Shown: in pieces, positions 44,461-60,532 of the stretch
Layout of the letters: the number at the start of each line of letters is the position of its first letter
Numbering within the stretch: position 1 is the stretch's first letter
Source of the DNA: Piscicola geometra
Lineage: Eukaryota; Annelida; Clitellata; Hirudinida; Piscicolidae
DNA: 64,000 nt
Assembly (NCBI GenBank): GCA_943735955.1
Contig: OX030955.1
Location: forward strand, 9,656,647 to 9,720,646
Direction: 5' to 3'
Notes under the pieces: model-generated
The model's database searches: none
Seen by the model: only the letters and a program-made list of their open reading frames with translations
What the model was told of the DNA's origin: nothing
Position numbers and translations under genes: made by a program

Positions 44461-45831
44461 ATAAGTTTTTATTGTAGTCCGTTAGACAGTTATTGGTTGA
44501 AGATTTTAATTCCGAGAGCAAGATAAATTTAAAACCAGAAAACAAGAAAAGATATAAATTATAATTACTATAATTATTTGAAATTAAAAAAACTAAATTA
44601 TTAGATAAGAAGACAAACTATTCAACAAAATCATTAAACGGTTAAAGCGGCTGCCAAGATGGCAGCTGCTAACCAAAGATGATAATGACTTGGATTTACT
44701 GACTTGGACTTTAGTTTTGATTTGTCTTTTAACACAGTTGTCTTTGGAGCAGTCAAAAGTCTTTTTTGTGGTTCCTGCGACGATACTGTAACTTTGTCTG
44801 TAGTTGTGGGGAAAAAATTAGAAAGCAAAAAGGTATTTGAGAATTGGTGGCAAGGTAAATGGGAAACTATTTTTAGAGACTGTTGTAGTAAAGAAGAATA
44901 GGTAAATGTAATCAATTTTTTTTCAATTTGACAGCTTTAACATCAATATCTCCAGCAACATCACCCACAGAAACATCCAAACTAGCTTCAATCTTAAAAG
45001 AAAAAATAACACTAACCTTAAAACTGACTACAAAAAACACTACGAACCATAAAAGAACAACGACATAGAACACTCACGCTGGTGATCCGATGCAGTGAGC
45101 GGCTGTAACGGCATGAGTGGGTCCCACAATCGAAGCACCGCAAGTGAACTGCGGAAGGAGGGTTGTGCTTGGAGCCAGTGTGGTCGAATGATGGGTCGAA
45201 AAGATGCGATGCTTTTTGAGGAGATGATCGTGGTTAAAGGAGAAAAGCGTGTTTTTAAATGGAGGGAATTTGTTGAAAAACTTATAAAAAAACTAAACAT
45301 TTTGTTAAAGAAAAATCAAACAATATCGAAGTTGAAAGAATCACGCATGAAAACTTTTCAAAGTTCTCCTTCAATATTCTAGTTTCCCAATAAACTTTCT
45401 ATCTCATCCCCTTCTCTCCCCATCCTCTTCCTCAAATCAATATCTTTTTTTCTTTCTTGCCGTTCCTAATCCCCACTCACCCTTCCGTTCACGTAGAGGG
45501 CCAGTTGCCATGGATACGCACCATCTTTCGCTACGACACCGTTAATGATGTGCTGAGTTGGGTCAGCGGAAGCTGGGAGAGAGATGAGTAAAAGTAAAGA
45601 AATGAGAGAATGAAAAAATTAATAAATAAAAAAAAGAGCTCAAAAAAGAAAATAAGAGAACTGGGAGATGGAAGAGTGGGAGGGAAGAATGAGAGAAGCA
45701 AAAGAAGTGAGATATTTTGAAGGTATTTGAGGATTTGAGAAACCTTAGCTGAGAAACTGTTGTAATATTAAACGACAAGCAACTCACCCAGAGACAACAG
45801 GCATAGAGCAATTAAAATTCTCATCTTGAAT

Positions 45832-46640
45832 CGAGCGATGTTATGCGGTCTTGCTTTTCGTATTTAAAAACTTTCTTATCTATTCTTGACGATAAGGTCT
45901 GTGAATGTACCAAGGTGAAGTCCGAATGTTTGGAGGGTTTTGGAACCTCCTCAAAGATCTAATCTTTTTTTAGAACATAAAATGTGTGCTGGTTGTCATA
46001 TTGAAACAATGATTGAGATAACAATTGATGAACTTTGATAAACAATCCTAATTCTTAAATTCTTCAACTTCTAACATTTCGGGTGAGTATTTAATAGAAA
46101 ACTCTATTTCTGTGTTTTGAGTTCATTCAAAATTTTCATAACTTCATTACTCCTTCAGAATGCATCAGAATTTTTTGAAAGCTTTTGATCTCGAACACCC
46201 CCTTTGCATGCTCCACAAAAATTTTTGTTTTCAAAAGCCTTTGTTTAAATATAGTAGTCAATTCACTTCAAGTTCTCAGTTATCACCTCTTTATCAGAAC
46301 CGCTTCTTCGAAAGACATTCAACAAACAGTGGTCATTAAGTTGCAAACGATAAAGTTTTATCAAAGTTTATAGGTTGTTATCACAACCATTGTTTCTTTT
46401 TAATTGTCAACCTCATACTCAAACAGATTGATGACGACCAGCACACATTTACGTCATAAAAAGGGTTATAGTTTTCTAGTGGTTTCATTCCTCCAAACCT
46501 TCGGACAAAACCTATCAGACTGTACACTCTTAAAAAATCTTCTTGGGGCTGCTAACATCATGTTTGTCAATCGCTCAAAAACATATCATCTGGACAATCA
46601 GTGAGGCCATTGGTATCAACTTTGTTCATAAAAACATCAG
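45832..46640. promoter_or_regulatory. P3 5' flank with inverted duplication and GATA motifs
   Basis: Counterpart of the P1 flank, with the same mirrored AAATGTGTGCTGG segments and GATAA motifs. Confidence 0.45.
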
Positions 46641-46740
46641 ACGAAAAGACGTTTTTAACTTTTTTAATTAAAAAAACGAAACGGGTAAAAACTTTTGAGA
46701 TTGGGACAAAACTGGGAAATTTTAAAAATTATTAGTCCAA

Positions 46741-46808
46741 CTTTTAGTGGAAATCGAGCCCAAGACTAGGTTATGAGCTGCGAGTCGTTAACCACTCGGC
46801 CACTTGTT
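46741..46808 (-). mobile_element. tRNA-Ser/Leu-like sequence 3' of P4
   Basis: Same tRNA-like segment as beside the other copies. Confidence 0.5.
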
Positions 46809-47138
46809 CATTTGAGTTTAATTCATGTACGTTAAACCCGATTTGTTTTATTTATTCATTTAATTACAGCTTTATATGCATCAGTTATAGCTTGCAAGCT
46901 TTTAAACCCAAGTTGTCGGCTTTTTGAAAGAGGGAAGAAGGCTCAACACAATGCTCTACTTTTATTCCAAGAAAACCATTTAATCAAGTATTTTTAAAAA
47001 TAATTTGTAATATATGGATAAATAAGGTTAATATTTAAACGAATGAAGTCGTTGAGACACAATTGATTGAGCGACCAATTAAAGTCAATTAACCCTTTCA
47101 ATTATTCTATTAAGCGTCCTCTCCGGCATGGAAAGATT

Positions 47139-49223
47139 CTATTTAGGGGCAACAGAGTCAATCCATTTGTTGAAGTGGCTGATTCTCGAATAGACTGACG
47201 GGTAAGATGTGTTGCAGCCTGCATTACCCCATGAAGTAGCTCCGACCAACTCCCATTGCTGGGGGGCAAATTCACATGCGAACGGACCACCACTGTCACC
47301 CTGTTTAGTTGGGTTCAATCGAAGTCAATTTTTAGTCATTCCTCCTCTAGATCTTAACAACATAATCACAATTACACAACCACACAAACACATTTACACT
47401 TACTCCACACAAACACAATCACACTGACCACACAAACACCCACGTGGCAAGATCCTACTCTCTTGTCAAGAACGTCGTGAAGGCACACGTGGCCGTTATT
47501 GATTCTTCCTTGCCAGATTTTCTCGCAGTCTTTGTTTGTTATGGCATCAATTCTTGCCTCCAGAAGAGTGGATGGTTGGACAGGGGCTGAATTGGTGTGT
47601 TTAGTGTGTTTTTGCTTACATAAAAATAATTTAAATGACTGTAATTTTAAAACTTATTTAGTACTAAGAGAACAACTTGTTTTCTAGTTACATTTTTTCA
47701 TTTAACTTTTATTTTTAACAATTTTTATGAACTTACATCCGTTTTCCCCATTTCCTCCACTTACATCCGTTTCTCCCCCATCCAGTGATGAAGCATTTCT
47801 TTCCAACTTCGTCAGTCCTCTTGGTTTTCTTGATGTACTTGATGTTCACCTTACCTGTTGTTTCCCTAATGGGCTCACTCCATGTGATAATGCCGATGTC
47901 GTTTGGATAGCCTAGAGCGCCGATATTCGCTCATAGGGGATGCTGTGTGTGGCAGATGAAGCTTCACACTTCTTGATTTATAAAAAATATAAATAACGTT
48001 GGGTTTACAAAAAAATAAATGTAACAAAATGAAAGTTATTATGGAAGCTTAGAGTTTATGTTTTAATGCGTTACTCATTTTTCTACTAATTTTTACTGAC
48101 TTGGACTTTAGTTTTGATTTGTCTCTTCATACAGTTGTCTTTGGAGCAGTCGAAAGTCCTGTTTGTGGTTCCTGCGACGATGCTGTAACTTTGTCTGTAG
48201 TTGTGGGGAAAAAATTAGAAAGCAAAAAAGTATTTGAGAATTGGTGGGAAGGTAAATGGGAAACTTATTTTAGAGACTGTTGTAGTAAAGAAGAATAGGT
48301 AAATTTAAGGAATTTTTTTTTTCAATTTGACAGCTTCAACATCAACATCTCCAGCAACATCACCCACAGAAACATCCAAACTAGCTTCAATCTTACAAGA
48401 AAAAATAACCCTAACCTTAAAACTAACTACAAAAAACACTAAGAACCATAAAACAACTACGACAAAGGACACTCACGCAGGTGCTTCGATGCAGTGAGCG
48501 GCTGTAACGGCATGAGTGGGTCCCACAATCGAAGCACCGCAAGTGAACTGTGGAAGGAGGGTTGTGCTTGGAGCCAGTGTGGTCGAATGATGGGTCGAAA
48601 AAAGATGCGATTCTTGTTGATGAGATGATCGTGGTTAAAAGAGAAAAGGGTGTTTTGAAGTGAAAGGAATTTGTTGAAAAATTTATAAAACAACTAAACA
48701 TTTTGTTAATAAAAAATCAAACAAGATCGAAGAAAGATTCACGCATGAAAACTTTTCAAACTTCCCCTTCAATATTCTAGTTTCCCAATCAACTTTCTAT
48801 CTTAACCCCTTCTCCTTTCATCCTATTCTTCAAATCAATATCTTTTTTTCTTTCTTGCCTTTCCCAATTCCCACTCACCCTTCCGTTCACGTAGAGGGCC
48901 AGTTGCCATGGATACGCACCATCTTTCGCCACGACACCGTTGATGATGTGCTGAGTTGGGTCGGCAGAAGCTGGGAGAGAGATGAGTAAAAGTAAAGAAA
49001 TGAGAGAAGGAAGAAATTAATAAACAAAGAAAAGAGCTCAAAAGAGAAAAAAAGAGAACTGGGAGATGGAAGAGTGGGAGGGAAGAATGAGAGAAGCAAA
49101 AGAAGTGAGATATTTTGAAGACATTGAAGGATGTTGAGAAACCTTGGCTGAGAAACTGTTGCAATATTAAACGACAAGCAACTCACCCAGAGACAACAGG
49201 CATAGAGCAATGAAGATTCTCAT
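47139..49223 (-). pseudogene. S1 serine protease P4, in-frame TGA in exon 5
   Basis: Exons (minus): 49187-49223, 48879-48970, 48477-48547, 48101-48194, 47765-47942, 47444-47586 and 47139-47300. Borders and phases match the paralogues and the triad motifs are present. The fourth codon of exon 5 is TGA at 47931-47933, where P2 and P5 have TGG. The protein would end before the catalytic Asp. This is a different lesion from P3. Exon 7 is of the SWGNAGC type shared with P5. Confidence 0.85.
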
Positions 49224-49230
49224 CTTGATT

Positions 49231-50020
49231 CGAGCAATGTTTTTCGGTCTTGCTTTTCGTATTTGAAGACATTCTTATCTATTCTTGACGATAAGGTCTG
49301 TGAATGTACCAAGTTAAAGTCCGAATGTTTGGAGGGTTTTGGAACCTCCTCAAAGATCTAATCTTTTTTAGAACATAAAATGTGTGCTGGCTGTCATAAT
49401 GAAACAATGATTGGGATAACAATTGATGAACTTTGATAAAAAATCCTAATTCTTCAACTTCTAACATTTCGGGTGAGTATTCAATAGGAAACTCTATTTC
49501 TGTGTTTTGAGTTCATTTAAAATTTTCATAACTTCATTACTCCTTCAGAATGCATCAGAATTTTTTCAAAGCTTTTGATCTCGAACACCCCTTTGCATGC
49601 TCCACAAAAATTTTTGTTTTCAAAAGCCTTTGTTTAAATATAGTATTCAATTCACTTCAAGTTCTCAGTTATCACCTCTTTATCAGAACCGCTTCTTCGA
49701 AAGACATTCAACAAACAGTGGTCATTAAGTTGCAAACGATAAAGTTTTATCAAAGTTTATAGGTTGTTATCACAACCATTTTTTCTTTTTAATTGTAAAC
49801 CTCATACTCAAACAGATTGATGACGACCAGCACACATTTACGTCATAAAAAGGATTATATTTTTCAAGTGGTTTCATTCCTCCAAACCTTCGGACAAAAC
49901 CTTTTAGACTGTACACTCTTAAAAAATCTCCTTGGGCTGCTAACATCATGTTTGTCAATCGCTCAAAAACATATCATCTGGACAATCAGTGAGGTCATTG
50001 GTATCAACTTTGTTCATAAT
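49231..50020. promoter_or_regulatory. P4 5' flank with inverted duplication and GATA motifs
   Basis: Counterpart of the P1 flank. Confidence 0.45.
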
Positions 50021-50130
50021 AACATCAGACGAAAGAACGTTTTTAACTTTTTTAATTAAAAAAACAAAACGAGTAAAAACTTTTGAGATTGGGACAAAAC
50101 TGGGAATTTTTAAAAATTATTGGTCCAACT

Positions 50131-50196
50131 TTTAGGGGAAATCGAGCCCAAGACTCGATTATGAGCTGCGAGTCGTTAACCACTCGGCCACTAGTT
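50131..50196 (-). mobile_element. tRNA-Ser/Leu-like sequence 3' of P5
   Basis: Same tRNA-like segment as beside the other copies. Confidence 0.5.
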
Positions 50197-50526
50197 CATT
50201 TGAGTTTAATTCATGTCCGTTAAACCCGATTTGTTTTATTTATTTATTTAATTACAGCTTTATATGCATCAGTTATAGCTTGCAAGCTTTTAAACCCAAG
50301 TTGTCGGCTTTTTGAAAGAGGAAAGAAGGCTTAACACAATGCTCTACTTTTATTCCAAGAAAACCATTTAATAAAGTATTTTAAAAAATAATTAGTAATA
50401 TATGGATAAATAAGGTTAATATTTAAACGAATGAAGTCGTTGAGACACAATTGATTGAGCGACCAATCAAAGTCAATTAACCCTTTTAATTATTCTATTA
50501 AGCGTCCTCTCCGGCATGGAAAGAGT

Positions 50527-54178
<3,652 letters not shown>

Positions 54179-54189
54179 CTTGAGTCGAG

Positions 54190-54860
54190 CGATGCTTTGT
54201 GGTCTTGCTTTTCGTATTTGAAGACATTCTTATCTATTCTTGACGATAAGGTCTGTGAATGTTCCAAGGTGCAGTCCGAATGTTTGGAGGGTTTTGGAAC
54301 CTCTTCAAAGATCTAATCTTTTTAGGACATAAAATGTGTGCTGGTTGTCATAATGAAACAATGATTGAGATAACAATTGATGAACTTTGATAAACACTAC
54401 TAATTCTTCAACTTCTAACATTTCCGGTGAGTATTCAATAGAAAACTCTATTTCTGTGTTTTGATTTTATTTTAAACTTTCATAACTTCATTACTCCTTC
54501 AGAATGCATCAGAATTTTTTGAAAGCTTTTGATCTCGAACACCCCCTTTGTATGCTCCACAAAAAAAAATTTTGCAAAAGTTTTTGTTGAAATATAGTAT
54601 TCACTTAACTTCAAGTTCTCAGTTATCACCTCTTTATCAAAACCGCTTCTTCGAAAGACATTCAACAAACAGTCGTCATGAAGTTGCAAGTGATAAAGTT
54701 TTATCAAAGTTTATACGTTGTTATCACAACCATTGTTTCTTTATCATTGTCAACTTTATACTCAAACATATTAATGACGACCAGAACACATTTTACGTCA
54801 TAAAAAAGGATTATATTTTTCAAGTAGTTTCATTCCTCCAAACCTTCGGACCTCAACTTA
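54190..54860. promoter_or_regulatory. P5 5' flank, end of the protease array
   Basis: Similar to the other protease flanks up to about 54850 (CCAAACCTTCGGACC), where similarity to the array ends abruptly. Confidence 0.5.
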
Positions 54861-55514
54861 GGCGTTTTCAAGCTAAAGTTCTGTATTCATTCTGGTCTTT
54901 AAATATAGCTAACTGTGGACAAAGACTAGTTGCATTTAACTCACGATACTGCTTGCAAATACCATGGTTCACTTCCCCAGTTAGCAACATTGTCTCCAAC
55001 TGAAAGTATGAACCATAGAGGGCGCCACGAGTAAAATATTGGGTTGGCCAACATGGCAAGTCGCTAATACAAATTTGGTTAATTAATAGCCTTGCCTTTA
55101 ATAGGGCCTAGAGCCCTATGTTCGTTTTTTCCCTATACCCTTCCCCTTTCAGTTTTCCAATTTTCAACTCAATGGGCGATAGTTTAGTGAAAAAAATTTA
55201 ATTAATTTGTACAAAATGATAATCAAAATTATATAAAATTAAAAACATTCAAAATTTAATCAAAATTATATAAAATTAAAAACATTCAAAATTTAATCAA
55301 AATTATAGTCAGAAGTCAAAAATATAATATTGAAAATATAATGATTCATATTACATAACATTTTAAATAGTCACTCACAAACATGACATTAAAAATCAGA
55401 AATCACGAAAAATGTCCATAGTTTTTACGTAAGTCATTTAGACTGGCAAACTCATTTGCTACTGACACAATGTTAATACTGTTCATCAAGTCAAGGTGCA
55501 CATTTTACATCATG

Positions 55515-56230
55515 ATTTAATTCAGTCTTTTCTGTCCTATTGTCGATCTTAAATACGTTTTTAGTCTTTCTACCCAGGAGAACGAACGTTCACATGACGA
55601 AGTGGTGCTAGGAAGCATGACCAGGGTTGCCACTGCTGAATAAATGGTTTTGTGAGTGTCACGTCTCACATCGGCATCGTTCAACCAGGCAATATTCGCC
55701 GGAATGTTATCTGCAATGTTGTTATGTGACAGAAGAGCGAGTTCACTTTTGAGATTGATGCGGTTGAGATGTGGGTGAAAACAAACGACTTCTTCAAGCA
55801 GGTTTTCGTCTATCTGCGGGTCCACCGTAGCTGATCGAAGCAACTGTTCTAGCGTGCTGGCTGGTTTTAAAGATTGGTCGTCAAGCGCCAGCTGACCGTG
55901 TTATATAGCGAATCTACAGCTTCGTAATAGTGAGAACGCTGGAATGCTTTTATATCATCAAACTGAAACTGTTCACCGTCACCTGTGTCACTGGAGCCGA
56001 GACGTGCTGCTCCTCGTTCTCATTGTATACTAACTGACTTTGCACGTCTCTCAACATGTCTGTGCGTTTGCCGGAATTGCGGATAATGTCACAATACGCT
56101 GAACAAACTCCAGTGTGCCGCTCAAAAATAGTACAGATTTTCAGAATTCTGCTGCCGCCAGATTGAGACAGTGAGCCCTCGTGGCCCACCCTGCTCCGCC
56201 CCCCATGTCTCCTACATGCAGCGCATCTAA
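55515..56230 (-). pseudogene. hAT transposase remnant
   Basis: On the minus strand, 55517-55843 reads SATVDPQIDENLLEEVVCFH and ends with LPSTTSSCERSFSWVERLKT then YLRSTIGQKRLN, the hAT C-terminal dimerisation signature. Further upstream, near 56180, WATRAHCLNL resembles the RW..RA segment of these transposases. Stops and frameshifts separate the pieces. Dead copy. Confidence 0.8.
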
Positions 56231-57045
56231 AAACTCTCGTAATCGACGAAAGCAGACTTTGACGAAATCTGATACTTTCATCTATTATCCATTTTAAATA
56301 AAAATTTTACTCGTCATTTTTGTTTCTAGAATCGATTGTGCAATATTGAAAATTAAGACAACTACACAAAATGTTATACTGTTTTTTAGATGAGAATTAA
56401 TAGCTGATCTTTATACTTTTCGAATAATAGTGCTACTTAGTGTCAGTGTCCCGCTTCCCATAGTTTGAAAAACTATTCAATTATTAAAAAAAGGTTAATT
56501 CAAGTTTTGTGTTTAAAATTTTTCCTTCAATTTATAATACATACATGGGTATATGTAAGATTTAAATTTGTTTAATTACACATGTAATTATGAAAAGACA
56601 CAAAATCTGTAGTATCCCATATATACTATAACTATATAGTCTATAAGCGACATAATTCAAACTTCATTATTTTTTTTATTTAGTATTAATTGTAAATTAA
56701 AATAAATAAATAGAGTTTCATTGCTTTTATTATAAAAAAATGAACACAATCAAGAAAACAATAAGTATTATATTTAATTTAAATAAATATTGTCAATTGC
56801 GAATATCGTAGGAACATGTTGATTAAAAAATTATTATAATAAAAAATATATTTTAAGATATTAATAATTATTTAAATTAAATTTGTTTCCATAATAATTA
56901 TAGTATAATTGTTTGAGATTAACTAATGTACATCATTATTAACAGAACAGAAAATATCTGAGTGATGTTTATTTGACAATTACTATTTGTCAATTAGGGC
57001 ACTAACTATATTGTTTAGCCAATTTTACCCAAAAATACTTGAACT

Positions 57046-57400
57046 ATCCTTTGATATGATTTCGCATATTTAACTTCTCTAGCAAATCTCAGAACAGAGC
57101 AACAAAACCCTGAAAGTGGTGCCTACTTGAAAAAATTGACAAATAGGATATGACTTTCAGGGATCGGCAGTTCTGTTCAGGAATTTGCTAGAGCGTTGAA
57201 TATTTCGGAATCATATATCAAAGGATAGTTAATCTATTATCACGATCAAAACCAAAATTAGATAATCGATTTAGTTTGTGAGCTAATTGACAAATACTGA
57301 TAGAAAATTTTGTGGAGTAGGCATCACTTTCGGGGTTTCGATACTCTGTTCTTTGCAGTGAACTTTGCGAAATAAAATGATAGTTCAACTATTATTTCAA
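57046..57400. repeat. Foldback repeat, three related arms
   Basis: 57046-57121 and 57150-57234 are inverted copies sharing AACTATCCTTTGATAT, CTCTAGCAAAT and CCCTGAAAGT. A third, more diverged arm at about 57305-57400 repeats the CTTTCGGGG..TTCTGTTC pattern in the orientation of the second. Probably a MITE or foldback element cluster. Confidence 0.7.
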
Positions 57401-57524
57401 TAAAAAATAGTTTGCTTGTTCGATTTAGTAAGTGCGCTATTGACAAAACAAAACATAAAATGAGCGCTCACTTTCGAAGAAAATTGCTCTTAAGTGCGTT
57501 CAACGTTATATATAGGTAGCTAAC

Positions 57525-57895
57525 ATGGGCGGTGATCCTGGGGAGGTCCTGGGGTCTAGACCCCCGTACTTTTTGGTAGTGAAGGGGTCTTTCTTAATGT
57601 GGAGCTCTACACTTTTTTCATTAAATTTTTGTAAAAACTCTTGTTTTGATACAAGCAAAATCGTCAAACATTGTATGAAACAGAATATTTATATACTAAT
57701 ACATTGTGAGTATGTGAAGTTATAAAAATTGTTGTTTAAAACAAAACCAGTCTCTTTTTACTTTAATATTCGTATCAAAACCAAAAATTTGTTTAAAATT
57801 TAAAGGTGGAGGAGGTGTACAGGACCCCCCAGGATCGTCCATACTAGGTAGGACTCCCCCAGGATCATCCATACTAGGTAGGACCCCCCCAAGAT
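57525..57895. repeat. Short repeats rich in GGTCCTG and CAGGATC
   Basis: GGTCCTGGGGTCTAGACCCCC at the left (self-complementary core) and two copies of CAGGATC(G/A)TCCATACTAG then GTAGGA at the right. The intervening 66-codon frame has no recognisable domain. Confidence 0.4.
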
Positions 57896-58109
57896 TTGTA
57901 GCAGATCGCGGCCCCTGGTATTTATCATGAATATTTTAGATGGATAATGTTTTCATATTTCTTTTCTTTGAAAAAAATGCATCTAGTCTTGGATACGATT
58001 TTCCATTTTTTTTAAAAACAAGTAAGACACTGCAAATCGTAAATCTGTAATCGATTCTGGATTAACCCATATAAGTTATGCAAGCGCAAACTTGATTTCA
58101 AGCAATGCC

Positions 58110-58210
58110 TAGAAGTGTGCGTCCCTTTTTTAGCCTAACACCATGTAAAATCTTATATGCTAATTTCAACTTTTGAATGGCTCTATCTTTGTTATAAATA
58201 ATCGTTTTGT
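58110..58210. repeat. Dispersed repeat shared with the duplicated units
   Basis: CCTTTTTTTAGCCTAACACCATG then TTAA/AAATC and TCAACTTTTGAATGGCTCTATC resemble 18555-18650 and its unit B copy. A dispersed element of unknown class. Confidence 0.45.
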
Positions 58211-59040
58211 AATATATTTGGTATATTTCTTTTTGTTTTAAACACTTTTTTGTGTGGAAAATTATAATTTTATTTCCGAAAGGATAGTTAAAAAATGTAT
58301 GCGACTACCTAGCTTAAGGGTAAAACTTTTTTCTTTCATCTAACTAGCGTGTGTTCGATTTCTGTAGTCGCCCAAGTGCGTTGATTCTCCAGAAGAGTGA
58401 TGTACTTTATGGGGAAAAAAAGGAACCCTCTTTAATCGATTTTTTATTTTATTTATCGTATTAGGTTTCAGTATATCATGATGAAGAACCCCATGTTAAA
58501 GGCATTTCATCGATTGTGGATTCAAATCATGCCGTGATTTATCATACGACGATGCACACCAACTTCAGTCTGTTTTTAATTAACTCAGAGAGTTGGAAAC
58601 AATGATTTATATGCTTAAAAAATAGCGAATTAGATATCATATTTGAAAACGACCTCGATGAACTCAAGCGCAAATCACCACTGCGCTGAAGACTTCACTA
58701 GAAATTATTTCGAATTTATAACGTATTCCAATTAAATTGGTATAGTTATTATGCATGTCTTTCAAAACGCTGATCCCACATTATCCCAAGATGAATGCTT
58801 TTTGCCAAAAGTTTCTGGTGACATGCGTTAAACATAAGTTTTAAAATAAAATCTTTCAAAATATATAAAATTTAAGCCAATAAAGTTTATTTAAAATTTC
58901 CACCATGGATACTTTTCAGTCAATAACTAATTAATTATCCGTGAAAAGCAATAATTATGAAAAGAACGAGTTTATCATTATAGATTGGATTAAAATATGA
59001 TTTACTAGCATAATTTAAATGTCAAAAACCGCTCGCTAAG
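58211..59040. other. Upstream flank of the lectin gene, nothing recognised
   Basis: AT-rich, without coding or RNA features that I can support. Confidence 0.5.
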
Positions 59041-59047
59041 AGGAGAG

Positions 59048-59055
59048 TATAAATA
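59048..59055 (+). promoter_or_regulatory. TATA box of the C-type lectin gene
   Basis: TATAAATA lies 41 bp before the ATG. Transcription would begin near 59078, leaving a 5' UTR of only about ten bases. Confidence 0.65.
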
Positions 59056-59088
59056 CGAACTGCTCTAACAGTCGAACAAACAGGCATC

Positions 59089-60220
59089 ATGTTCCGTTGG
59101 TTCTGGATACTTTTCACCTTCGTGGTGCTTGCAAAGGCGACCAAACTTGACCACTTCAGGCTGAGAAACAGACACTACATCGTCAACACAGAGCTACTCG
59201 ACTACAACGCGGCTAATGCAAAGTGCAAGACCTTTCCCAATGGAAGGCTGGTCAAGATTGATTCCCAAGCTGTGAACATGGCTCTGGAGAAGCAGCTGAA
59301 AAATTATAGTCGTGAGTTTTGTGTGTTGTTGTTTTTGTGCTGGTTTTAATATTACGAGCATTTTTTTAGTGGCGTATAACCCGAACGCGCTTCTAAATCA
59401 CTTAAGCTGCAAATTTTCTTTTGCGTCTATGCGCTACTAGGGCATCGGTTGCACTCGTTTGGTCAAGCCGAGAGTCGTTACACACTGGCTTATCCTTTCA
59501 ACCAGTGTTGTGCTGGTGTTTTTATGTATTGTAGTTGTGAGTGTGCATTGTAATGTGTTGTTGTGATGTTTTTGTGTGTTGTAGTTGTGAGTGTGCCTTG
59601 TAATGTGATGTTGTTTTGTTGCGTTTCTATGCTCTATGAAGGCTTTTTGGGTTTCCCGTCTGGCAGGCGTGTTTGTGTTTGAGACTGAGGTCTTACTTTA
59701 TCTATAAGAATGTCTTCTTAGAGTATCATGGCAGTGTAGTTTCTGTAAGTGAAGCAGCAAAGAAAATGCATATGTTGTTTTAACTTCTTCGTGGAACACA
59801 AACTTGCACGGTCATTAAACTCTCGTTTTTTGCCCGTTTAGCAAATTGTTAAAACTCACTTCAACCATGAAACTGTATCTCACCATCTATAGAACCATTT
59901 TAACTTAGAATCAAACCAATAAAACCCACCAACACGCACATATTCTTCTATCATCCCGTACAGACGTTTGCTGGACATTGAAACGAAGACTCGCATCATT
60001 TTGGACGGCAGGTGTGAGAGACGCAGAGCACGGATTCGTTTGGAACACTTACCAGGAACACGGTGTCGCTGAGCTGATGCCCTTCGCTAACTGGAACTTC
60101 AGAGAACCGAACAACAGGGGCGGGCACGAGAACTGCCTCGAAGTGATGGCTACCGACAATAAACTCCTCTGGAACGACCTGGCGTGCAACATCGCCCTCT
60201 GTTCCATCTGCGAGATATAG
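59089..60220 (+). CDS. Secreted C-type lectin, single CRD, 159 aa
   Basis: Soluble calcium-dependent sugar-binding protein. Exon 1 is 59089-59311 and exon 2 is 59964-60220, joined after phase 1 (donor GTGAGT, acceptor TACAG), giving 160 codons. The signal peptide is MFRWFWILFTFVVLAKA. The CRD begins at LRNRHYIVNTELLDYNAANA with the first conserved Cys. Exon 2 has FWTAGVRD, GFVW, the EPNN calcium/sugar site, ENCLEV, WNDLACN and a final SICEI. EPN with WND is the classical mannose/GlcNAc-type arrangement. The protein ends right after the domain, so there is no membrane anchor. Immune or adhesive roles are common for such lectins, but the role here is inference. Confidence 0.9.
59367..59505 (-). 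mobile_element. Degenerate tRNA-derived SINE in the lectin intron
   Basis: The body GTGGCGTATAACCCGAACG and the CTACTAGGGCATCGGTTGCA stretch match the SINE at 18718-18903. The tRNA-like head is decayed (ACACTGGCTTATCC for the A-box complement). A TG-rich tandem repeat follows at 59515-59625. Confidence 0.7.
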
Positions 60221-60408
60221 TCGTCATCGTCGCTGATCGGTTGATGGCCAGCGAGCTCCGATGACATTTATGAAGTAGCCTTGAACGATTTTTAGAAACT
60301 CAAACTGATATTGAAGTTTTAATTTGAATAACTAATATTGAATTTTATTTAAAGAATTTGAGACAAATTGATATACATTTATTGAGAATGAAAATTAATT
60401 ATGGATTG

Positions 60409-60414
60409 AATAAA
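60409..60414 (+). terminator. Polyadenylation signal of the lectin gene
   Basis: AATAAA 189 bp after the stop codon, in an otherwise plain AT-rich 3' flank. Confidence 0.55.
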
Positions 60415-60461
60415 GATTCCTCAAGCATTTCTCCATCGGATACTTATAAACTAAGGCAACA

Positions 60462-60532
60462 CTGCACTCCACCACTGCACCCCTGCACCACTGCACTGCA
60501 CCACTGCACTCCACTACTGCACCCTACATCGT
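60462..60532. repeat. CACTGCACC-type tandem repeat
   Basis: Repeated CCACTGCAC(T)CC units. Confidence 0.8.

Larger units (their letters stand above)
42970..45824 (-). pseudogene. S1 serine protease P3, in-frame TGA in exon 6
   Basis: Exons (minus): 45788-45824, 45481-45572, 45078-45148, 44704-44797, 43591-43768, 43270-43412 and 42970-43131, with all seven splice frames preserved. Signal peptide, TAAHC, NDIGII and GDSGGP are all present. In exon 6 the codon for residue 189 (GGA in P1) is TGA at 43279-43281, three codons before the exon end. Translation would therefore stop just short of the catalytic-Ser exon. Intron 4 holds a 700-bp insertion (LINE tail plus a tandem repeat). It is a recent pseudogene unless the base is a sequencing error or the codon is edited or read through. 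Confidence 0.85.

Noticed and set aside
55950..56189. 79-aa minus-strand frame as a separate gene
   Set aside because: It overlaps the hAT transposase remnant, and other frames there give hAT-like words, so it is best read as decayed transposase.
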